From Polynucleobacter meluiroseus (GTDB lineage Bacteria; Verrucomicrobiota; Verrucomicrobiia; Opitutales; UBA953), in NCBI GenBank assembly GCA_943323725.2, contig CALPIW020000109.1, forward strand, positions 1-5,816: a stretch of DNA of 5,816 bases. Reading direction: 5' to 3'. The first letter of the stretch is position 1. Each line of letters begins with the position of its first letter. A program made the translations under genes and the position numbers. The notes beneath the pieces are model-generated. The model did no database searches, was not told the origin of the DNA, and saw only the letters and a program-made list of their open reading frames with translations. Shown one piece after another: positions 1-5,816 of the stretch.

Positions 1-95
1 AACGGGCCACGGAGCGAGGCCTCGCCGCGCGAGACGCGACCGTCTCCTTCGGGAGGACGGCCCTGCGGGCGGCCGGAACGATTATCCTGAGTCAT
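1..95 (-). CDS. Possible start of the next operon gene (partial, product unknown)
   Basis: A minus-strand frame opens with ATG at 95 and stays open to the window edge: 31 codons, beginning MTQDNRSGRPQGRPPEGDG. It starts 18 nt after the stop of the cytochrome c gene, in line with the short gaps elsewhere in this operon. The bases before the ATG (TCTTCCG) are pyrimidine-rich, as at the other starts here. The visible peptide is hydrophilic and rich in Gly, Arg and Pro, with no domain signature; it could be a cytoplasmic N-tail before a membrane segment. In ACIII operons the next genes are often SCO-type copper chaperones or cytochrome oxidase subunits, but nothing seen here shows that. Against it: no Shine-Dalgarno sequence, third-position GC of only about two thirds, a hairpin inside it, and plus-strand frames that are also partly open. 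Confidence 0.3.
   Translation of the reverse strand, partial: MTQDNRSGRPQGRPPEGDGRVSRGEASLRGP
40..60. other. Stable hairpin after the last complete gene (possible terminator or RNA-stability element)
   Basis: On the plus strand, CCGT-CTCC, loop TTCG, GGAG-(G)-ACGG forms an eight-pair stem with one bulged G. Read as plus-strand RNA it has the very stable C(UUCG)G tetraloop; read as operon mRNA the loop is CGAA. It lies 54 nt past the stop of the cytochrome c gene. Neither direction has a T-tract after it, so it is not a textbook intrinsic terminator. The better loop on the plus strand would suit a gene converging from the left. It could also be chance structure inside the open frame at 1-95. 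Confidence 0.35.
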
Positions 96-113
96 CGGAA
101 GATAGGTGCGGGA

Positions 114-873
114 TTATTTGAGGCCGAGTTCGGCGGTGGTCCACATGGTCGTACGTCCGGCGGTGGCGGCACGGATGGCCTTCACCTGATCGGCGGTGAC
201 GGCGTTGGCCTGGTTGCCGAAGCTCTGACGGACGTAGGTGAGGACGTCGGCGATGTCGGCGTCGGAGACACCGGCGACCGGGGGCATCATGCTGTTGTAG
301 GTCATGCCGTTGACGGTGATCGGACCCATGAGGCCCTGGAGGATGAACTTCACCGGCAGCTCAGGATTACCCGCGACGATCGGGGCATTGGCGAGGGGCG
401 GGAAGACGGGCGGCAGACCGAGGCCGGTCGGCTGGTGGCAGGCGATGCAAGTACGCGCGTAGACGGCGGCACCGCGCTTCATCTGCTCGTCGGAGGCCTT
501 GACGAAGACGTTCGACGCAGCGGCGGGGGCGGCCGGAGCAGCGGCGGGAGCCGGCGCGGGGCCGGCGGCGGCCTGGAGCTTGGCGACGACCTTCGGGTCC
601 TTGGCGACCAGGGCGACGGCGTCCTTGAGCGGGATGCGGAAAGAACCGTCGGCGTTGCGGGCCGGCTCGGTGAGGAGGGCCTGCGCCTTCTTGGCGTTCT
701 CGGCGCGCAGGTCCTTCTGGGCCTGGCGACGGAGCGCGTCCTCGCTCGTTCCCTGACGGAGCGCGAGGTAGGAGTAGCCGGTCACGATCAAGCCGGCGGC
801 GACGAGGGAGACGACGCCGAGCCAGGCGGCGATCTGGCCGGGGATCAGCGGGCGATTCCCGGAAGAAGAATGA

Positions 874-881
<8 letters not shown>
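114..881 (-). CDS. Membrane-anchored mono-haem cytochrome c linked to ACIII
   Basis: A 255-residue c-type cytochrome. A cytoplasmic N-tail (about 1-15) leads into one membrane helix (about 16-40), which probably acts as an uncleaved anchor and puts the rest in the periplasm. A charged segment (about 45-100) follows, then a low-complexity Ala/Pro linker (about 104-122), then a class I cytochrome domain. Haem attachment is the CIACH motif (Cys145, Cys148, His149). The likely distal ligand is a Met in NSMMPPV (Met198 or Met199), and the domain ends in the usual helix (DADIADVLTYVRQ). The ATG at 881 overlaps the actF stop by 8 nt (ATGAGTGA), which implies translational coupling; no Shine-Dalgarno is visible. 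From family knowledge, a tethered cytochrome like this carries electrons between a quinol oxidoreductase and a terminal oxidase. Pairing it with ACIII is inferred from position. The haem-protein call is very secure; the partner is not. Confidence 0.93.
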
Positions 882-2145
<1,264 letters not shown>

Positions 2146-2152
2146 GGACGAA
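2146..2152 (-). promoter_or_regulatory. Shine-Dalgarno-less initiation region of actF
   Basis: The whole actE-actF spacer is TTCGTCC in the mRNA, directly before ATG. It has no purine-rich ribosome-binding sequence, and none is seen in the end of actE just upstream. The same TTCGTCC string lies before actC. Translation probably depends on coupling to actE termination (TAA 7 nt upstream). Confidence 0.5.
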
Positions 2153-2866
2153 TTACTTGATTTGGGCCTTCACGGCGGCGGGGACGAGTTCGGGCGGGCA
2201 GTTCTGGGAGAGCTGCAGGGCACGTAGGTAGGCCACGACGGCCCAGCGCTCCTCAGGGGAGAGCTTGTCGCCGTAACCCATCATGGTGTTCTTGCCGTTG
2301 GTGATGACGTCGTAGATCTGGCCGTTCGGGTAGGCGCGGATGATCGGCGTCTGGAGGTTGGCGATCGTCACGATGGCGACGTCGCCTTCGAGGGCGGAGC
2401 GCACCTTCATGATGCCGTTGCCGTCGGCGGCGTCGCCATGGCAGACGGCGCAGTAGACCTGATACTTGGCCTGGCCGAGGGCGAGCACGGAGGCGTCGAC
2501 CGCGTAAGGCTGCGGCTGGCCCTTCGTGAGCTTCAGCGACTGCGTCGGGAAGCCCGCGAGGAAGGAACCCTTGGCGTCCTTACCGGAGACGAACGACGGA
2601 TTGAGGGATTCGGCGCGACGGTAGTCGGCGGAGAAGACCTTGAGAGGCTCGAGGCCGTTGCCACGGGCGACGGTGCCGGCGACGGGCGGACGGGAGTCAC
2701 GGCCGTCGGCGAAGAACTGGTTCTCCCCCTGGGCCTTGTACTTGTTCTGATAGTCCATGTCGTCGAAGACATAGACCGGGGTGTCCTTGGACACCTTGCC
2801 CTGGAAGCCGAGGAAGCTGATCGTGGCGACGACCGCGACGGCGAGGAATGCGAGGTAACGGGTCAT
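2153..2866 (-). CDS. actE: ACIII subunit ActE, mono-haem cytochrome c
   Basis: A 237-residue periplasmic cytochrome. The N-terminus MTRYLAFLAVAVVATISFLG is a hydrophobic signal or anchor helix with no obvious AxA cleavage site and no lipobox Cys. The mature part begins with segments typical of ActE (FDDMDYQNKY; FFADGRDSRPPVAGTVARG at about 51-69). The haem site is CAVCH (Cys139, Cys142, His143), with Met195 or Met196 in NTMMGYG as likely distal ligand, then SPEERWAVVAYLRALQLSQ, a hallmark of ACIII cytochromes. It would take electrons from ActB or ActA and pass them to a soluble or tethered cytochrome or to the oxidase. I chose the ATG at 2866, 10 nt after the actD stop. The upstream in-frame ATG at 2944 would add 26 Ser/Arg/Pro-rich residues ahead of the signal helix and overlap actD by 68 nt. 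Confidence 0.95.
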   Translation of the reverse strand: MTRYLAFLAVAVVATISFLGFQGKVSKDTPVYVFDDMDYQNKYKAQGENQFFADGRDSRPPVAGTVARGNGLEPLKVFSADYRRAESLNPSFVSGKDAKGSFLAGFPTQSLKLTKGQPQPYAVDASVLALGQAKYQVYCAVCHGDAADGNGIMKVRSALEGDVAIVTIANLQTPIIRAYPNGQIYDVITNGKNTMMGYGDKLSPEERWAVVAYLRALQLSQNCPPELVPAAVKAQIK

Positions 2867-2876
2867 GGGGGGCGGA

Positions 2877-3419
2877 TTAGTCGCGGATGACGGTGATCTC
2901 CTGGCCGCCGAGCGACTGGAGGAAGTTGCGCGATTCATCGACATGGAACTGCGGGTCGCGGGCCTCGAGGACGATCATGAACGTGTCATCGGACACGCGC
3001 GCGAAGTTCGGGAGTTCGAACAACGGATGATTGTGGCGCGGGAGGCGGTTGAAGATGAACTGGCCGAAGAAGGTGCCGAAGGCGGCGAACAGGATCGTGC
3101 ACTCGTAGAGCACCGGGAACGGGAAGATCACGCTCCAGTAGGGCTTGCCGCCGACGATCAGCGGGTAGTCGTACGAGTTCATGTACCAGGTGAGGAGGCA
3201 GCCGGTGATGAAGCCGGTGACGCCGCCCAGCAGGGTCAGGCGCGGGACGGGGGAGCGAGGCAGGCCCATGGCCTGGTCCATGCCGTGGATCGGGAAAGGC
3301 GTGTGCACGTCCCAGTTCTTCCAGCCGGCATCGCGCACCTTCTCGGCGGCGTGAAACACGTCGGAGACCTTGCGGAAGGTGCAGGCCACGCCGTGGATGC
3401 GTTCGTTGCGTTCGTTCAT
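2877..3419 (-). CDS. actD: ACIII subunit ActD (DUF3341 family membrane protein)
   Basis: A 180-residue protein with a soluble N-terminal domain (1-60), two membrane helices (about 62-80 and 98-124) and a soluble C-terminal domain. The first domain has the ACIII-typical pattern of an aromatic/Asp-rich strand and a PFPIHGMDQAMG loop (41-52); the DQAMG-like loop followed by RSPVPRLTLLGG is characteristic of the DUF3341 family. The C-terminal region (NRLPRHNHPLFELPNF, then DDTFMIVLEA) is also family-like. ActD carries no cofactor. It packs against the ActC/ActF membrane bundle and is thought to be structural or to help proton transfer. The ATG at 3419 lies 19 nt after the actC stop with no Shine-Dalgarno; the preceding mRNA is C-rich (CGCCCCCCGACC). 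Codons 2-7 are a perfect 9-bp tandem repeat encoding NERNER. Confidence 0.93.
   Translation of the reverse strand: MNERNERIHGVACTFRKVSDVFHAAEKVRDAGWKNWDVHTPFPIHGMDQAMGLPRSPVPRLTLLGGVTGFITGCLLTWYMNSYDYPLIVGGKPYWSVIFPFPVLYECTILFAAFGTFFGQFIFNRLPRHNHPLFELPNFARVSDDTFMIVLEARDPQFHVDESRNFLQSLGGQEITVIRD
3399..3416 (-). repeat. Perfect 9-bp tandem duplication right after the actD start codon
   Basis: The plus strand reads GCGTTCGTT twice in a row (3399-3407 and 3408-3416). In the mRNA this is AACGAACGC twice, directly after the ATG, giving Asn-Glu-Arg twice. It keeps the reading frame and looks like a small slippage duplication. An A-containing, weakly structured start to the coding region may help initiation where no Shine-Dalgarno is present, but that is inference. 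Confidence 0.8.
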
Positions 3420-3438
3420 GGTCGGGGGGCGGCGAGGA

Positions 3439-4848
3439 TCAGTGGGCGTGGGGGTCGGCCTGGGGCGCGACCATCTTCACCTCGGCCATGGGCAGCAGAG
3501 GCAGGAAGCGCACGAACAGGAGGAAGAGGACGGAGAAGAAGCCGAAGGTGCCGAAGAACGTGAAGATATCCACGATCGTCGGGGAGTAGTAACCCCAGCT
3601 GGACGGCAGGTAGTCGTTGGCGAGCGAGGTGATGGTGATCACGAAGCGCTCGAACCACATGCCGACGTTGACGAAGAGGCAGATGATCCAGACGAGGGAG
3701 TGGTTCTCGCGGACCTTCTTGAACCAGAAGAGCTGCGGGGTGATCACGTTGCAGGACACCATGATCCAGTAAGCCCAGGCATACTGGCCGAAGGCGCGGT
3801 TCACGAAGGCGAACTTCTCGAAGGAGTTGCCCGAGTAGGCCGCGATGAAGAACTCGGTGGCGTACGCGTAGCCGACCATCGTGCCGGTGGCCAAGATGAT
3901 CTTACACATGTTGTCGATGTGGTACTGGTTGATGACGTCGTGCAGGCGGTAGATCGCGCGCAGCGGGAGCATCAGGGTCAGCACCATCGCGAAGCCGGAG
4001 AAGATGGCGCCGGCGACGAAGTACGGGGGGAAGATGGTCGTGTGCCAGCCGGGGACGTTCGAGACGGCGAAGTCGAACGAGACGATGGTGTGCACGGAGA
4101 GCACGAGCGGGGTCGAGAGACCGGCGAGCAGCAGGTACGCCATCTCGAAGTTGGACCACTGGCGGTTACCGCCGCGCCAGCCCATGGCGAGGACGCTGTA
4201 GAAGGCCTTGCGCCACCAGGTGGTCGCGCGGTCGCGGATCGTGCCGAGGTCCGGGATCATGCCCATGTACCAGAACAGCGTCGAGACGGTGAAGTAGGTG
4301 GAGACCGCGAAGACGTCCCACTCGAGCGGGGAACGGAACTGCGGCCAGATGCCGTTCTGATTAGGCAGGGGCAGGAGCCACCAGCCGAACCAGACGCGAC
4401 CGACGTGGAAGAGCGGGAACAGACCGGCGCAGCAGACCGCGAAGATGGTCATGGCCTCGGCGGCGCGGTTGATGGAAGTGCGCCACTTCTGGCGGAGGAG
4501 GCAGAGGATCGCCGAGATCAGCGTGCCGGCGTGGCCGATGCCGACCCAGAACACGAAGTTGACGATGGCCCAGCCCCAGCCCACGGGCGAACGCAGGCCC
4601 CAGGTGCCGGTGCCGGTCGCGACGAGGTAGCCGAGGCCGATGAACGTGAACGACGCGACGAAGAGCGCGACGCCGAACATGATCTTCCACCAGAGCGGGG
4701 TCTCTTCTTCGACGATGCCGCAGACCTTGTCGGTGATCCAGTGGAAGCCGCGGTTGTTGAGGATCAGCGGCGAGCGCGGAAGCTCGGCTGGGCGAACCTT
4801 ATCGAGGATCGCGGGGCGCTCCGAAGAGCTGTCGTGGGCGTGAGCCAT
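3439..4848 (-). CDS. actC: ACIII subunit ActC, NrfD/PsrC-like quinol-binding membrane protein
   Basis: A 469-residue polytopic protein of the NrfD/PsrC family with about ten membrane helices. It is the proposed quinol-oxidation subunit of ACIII, sitting under the Fe-S clusters of ActB. Motifs seen: GIGHAGTLISAIL (103-115), FPLFHVGR (144-151, His148), RSPLEWDVFAVSTYF (172-186, Asp178) and HTIVSFDFA (253-261, Asp259). The His and Asp residues in these helices match those proposed in this family for quinol binding and proton transfer. The N-tail MAHAHD and the C-terminal DPHAH are His-bearing ends outside the membrane core. The ATG at 4848 is 22 nt after the actB stop; the mRNA just before it (TTCGTCCC) has no Shine-Dalgarno and resembles the sequence before actF. 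Length is normal for ActC, and no frameshift is seen. Confidence 0.96.
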   Translation of the reverse strand: MAHAHDSSSERPAILDKVRPAELPRSPLILNNRGFHWITDKVCGIVEEETPLWWKIMFGVALFVASFTFIGLGYLVATGTGTWGLRSPVGWGWAIVNFVFWVGIGHAGTLISAILCLLRQKWRTSINRAAEAMTIFAVCCAGLFPLFHVGRVWFGWWLLPLPNQNGIWPQFRSPLEWDVFAVSTYFTVSTLFWYMGMIPDLGTIRDRATTWWRKAFYSVLAMGWRGGNRQWSNFEMAYLLLAGLSTPLVLSVHTIVSFDFAVSNVPGWHTTIFPPYFVAGAIFSGFAMVLTLMLPLRAIYRLHDVINQYHIDNMCKIILATGTMVGYAYATEFFIAAYSGNSFEKFAFVNRAFGQYAWAYWIMVSCNVITPQLFWFKKVRENHSLVWIICLFVNVGMWFERFVITITSLANDYLPSSWGYYSPTIVDIFTFFGTFGFFSVLFLLFVRFLPLLPMAEVKMVAPQADPHAH

Positions 4849-4870
4849 GGGACGAAGGGTCGTTTAAGGA
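4849..4870 (-). promoter_or_regulatory. Shine-Dalgarno-less actB-actC spacer
   Basis: The 22-nt spacer ends in TTCGTCCC in the mRNA, immediately before the actC ATG. No GGAG-like sequence lies 5-12 nt upstream. It shares TTCGTCC with the actF spacer. No promoter or hairpin is visible in it, so actC is probably co-transcribed with actB and translated by reinitiation. Confidence 0.45.
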
Positions 4871-5816
4871 TTATTTAGCGTGAGGCTTCGCGCCGTGGGC
4901 GTCGCCGTGCGCGGCGCCATGAGCGGGAGCGGCGTGGGTGTCGCCGTGCGGAGCACCGTGCGCTTCGCGGCCGGCCATCTCGAGACGAGAGAGCGGGACG
5001 AGCTGGGCGCCCGGCATGCGGAGGTTGAGGTTACGCAGCTTGGCTTGGTAGGTCGTGCGCGGACGGGTGTTCAGGTAGGTCAGCGCGCCGTAGGAACGGC
5101 TCGAAGCCTTGGCCTTGGCCACGCGGGTCTTGGGGTCGGTGATGTCACCGAACTCGATCGCGCCGGCCGGGCAGGCCTGCTGGCAGGCGACCTTGATGGC
5201 GCCGTCGCGGACGTTGATGTCGGCCGAATTGCGGGCGCGGACCTTGGCCTGGATCTTGGCTTCCTGGATGCGCTGGACGCAATAGGTGCACTTCTCCATG
5301 ACGCCGCGCATACGCACGGAGACGTCGGGGTTCTTCTGGAGCTGCGGGAGGTCGGCCGGATCCTTGACGGTCTTCTCCGGTCCGAGGGGACCTTCGTAGT
5401 AGTGGCCGTCGACGCGCTTGTTGAAGTCGAGGAAGTTGAAGCGACGGACCTTATACGGGCAGTTGTTCGCGCAGTAGCGGGTGCCGATGCAACGGTTGTA
5501 GGCCATCGTGTTGAGGCCCTGGTCGTCGTGGACGGTGGCGTTGGCGGGGCAGACGGTCTCGCACGGGGCGGTCTCGCAATGCTGGCAGGCGACGCCCATG
5601 AAGGTGACCTGCGGGTCTTCGGGGATCGCGTTGCCGGCGGCGGCGCGGCCGTCGAAGAAGTAGCGGTCCAGGCGGATCCAGTGCATATTGCGGCCCTTGA
5701 GCACCTGCTCGCGGCCGACGACGGGGATATTGTTCTCGGACTGGCACGCGGTCACGCAGGCGTTGCAGCCGGTGCACGTGTTGAGGTCGATCGACATGCC
5801 CCACTGCTGGAGCGCG
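4871..5816 (-). CDS. actB: ACIII subunit ActB, C-terminal iron-sulfur domain (5' end cut off by window)
   Basis: The frame runs through the right edge: in-frame codons before the Met at 5797 read ALQQWG, and QWGMSIDLNTCTGCNAC is a typical internal ActB junction, so that Met is not the start. Numbering from it, Cys occurs as 8/11/14/18, 71/74/79/83, 103/109/113 and 170/173/205/209. These 15 ligands are exactly enough for three [4Fe-4S] and one [3Fe-4S] cluster, the set known for ActB. In the family, ActB is about 1000 residues and fuses a cofactor-less molybdopterin-oxidoreductase-like domain to this NrfC/PsrB-like ferredoxin domain in the periplasm. It carries electrons from ActC towards the ActA and ActE haems. 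The last 31 residues are an Ala/Gly/His tail with seven His (residues 280-306), unlike the conserved core. The gene ends in TAA, 22 nt before actC. Confidence 0.97.
   Translation of the reverse strand, partial: ALQQWGMSIDLNTCTGCNACVTACQSENNIPVVGREQVLKGRNMHWIRLDRYFFDGRAAAGNAIPEDPQVTFMGVACQHCETAPCETVCPANATVHDDQGLNTMAYNRCIGTRYCANNCPYKVRRFNFLDFNKRVDGHYYEGPLGPEKTVKDPADLPQLQKNPDVSVRMRGVMEKCTYCVQRIQEAKIQAKVRARNSADINVRDGAIKVACQQACPAGAIEFGDITDPKTRVAKAKASSRSYGALTYLNTRPRTTYQAKLRNLNLRMPGAQLVPLSRLEMAGREAHGAPHGDTHAAPAHGAAHGDAHGAKPHAK
4895..4950 (-). repeat. Imperfect direct repeat coding part of the ActB His-rich tail
   Basis: Two 17-nt copies, 4895-4911 (GTGGGCGTCGCCGTGCG) and 4934-4950 (same with T for C at the sixth base), match at 16 of 17 positions. 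They are offset by 39 nt, that is 13 codons, so the frame is kept. They encode the repeated His-Gly-Asp-(Thr/Ala)-His unit. This suggests the tail grew by short in-frame duplication. Confidence 0.7.

Noticed and set aside
14..25. Perfect 12-bp palindrome GCGAGGCCTCGC as an operator or recombination site
   Set aside because: Short palindromes are common in sequence this GC-rich; there is no second copy and no promoter nearby. It is mentioned only as part of the ambiguous left edge.
2153..2944. Longer actE starting at the ATG at 2944
   Set aside because: The extra 26 residues are Ser/Arg/Pro-rich, overlap actD in another frame and would bury the signal helix. The ATG at 2866 puts the hydrophobic segment at the N-terminus and keeps a normal 10-nt spacer.
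2865..3563. Plus-strand open frame of about 230 codons across actD
   Set aside because: Charged, low-complexity antisense product with no motif. It crosses the actC-actD boundary, where both minus-strand genes are well supported.
3370..4878. Long plus-strand open frame (about 500 codons) opposite actC and the end of actD
   Set aside because: Its product is almost entirely Glu/Asp/Arg/Gly/His/Val with no domain pattern, typical of the antisense of a GC-rich membrane-protein gene. actC on the other strand has unmistakable NrfD motifs.
4871..5797. ActB domain as a separate 308-residue ferredoxin-type protein starting at 5797
   Set aside because: The frame stays open upstream to the window edge, and the residues before this Met (QWG) continue the conserved ActB junction. 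It is therefore the C-terminal part of the large fused subunit.

Overview
This window is the 3' part of a conserved respiratory operon. All convincing genes lie on the minus strand and are transcribed from right to left. They encode Alternative Complex III (ACIII), a quinol:electron-acceptor oxidoreductase that stands in for the cytochrome bc1 complex in many bacteria. The match rests on gene order plus diagnostic motifs in every subunit. The sequence is GC-rich, and no gene looks foreign by base composition. ACIII in a GC-rich genome fits Verrucomicrobiota (for example Opitutales), Planctomycetota, Rhodothermota or Acidobacteriota. I lean towards Verrucomicrobiota, but the window has no phylogenetic marker, so this is a weak inference.

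Layout in transcription order: the C-terminal iron-sulfur part of actB (4871-5816, cut by the right edge); actC, the NrfD-like quinol-binding membrane subunit (3439-4848); actD, a DUF3341-type two-helix subunit (2877-3419); actE, a mono-haem cytochrome c (2153-2866); actF, the second NrfD-like ten-helix subunit (874-2145); and a membrane-anchored mono-haem cytochrome c (114-881). The gaps are 22, 19, 10 and 7 nt, and the last pair overlaps by 8 nt, so this is one tightly coupled transcription unit. actA (multi-haem cytochrome) and the rest of actB are expected just beyond the right edge. The left 113 bases are unresolved: they hold a 31-codon open frame that could start the next operon gene, and a stable hairpin that could instead mark the operon's end.

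How the parts work together: ActC (possibly with ActF) would oxidise quinol in the membrane. Electrons pass to the four Fe-S clusters of ActB, then to the haems of ActA and ActE, and then to a cytochrome c or directly to a terminal oxidase. The extra anchored cytochrome at 114-881 is a plausible shuttle between ACIII and the oxidase. ActD and ActF have structural roles and possible proton-transfer roles.

I do not see an undescribed system here. The points most worth a second look are: no Shine-Dalgarno sequence before any visible start codon, with a pyrimidine-rich pre-start tract instead; a histidine-rich C-terminal tail on ActB; the tethered cytochrome translationally coupled to actF; and the ambiguous left edge. 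No promoter, tRNA, rRNA, CRISPR array or mobile element was found.
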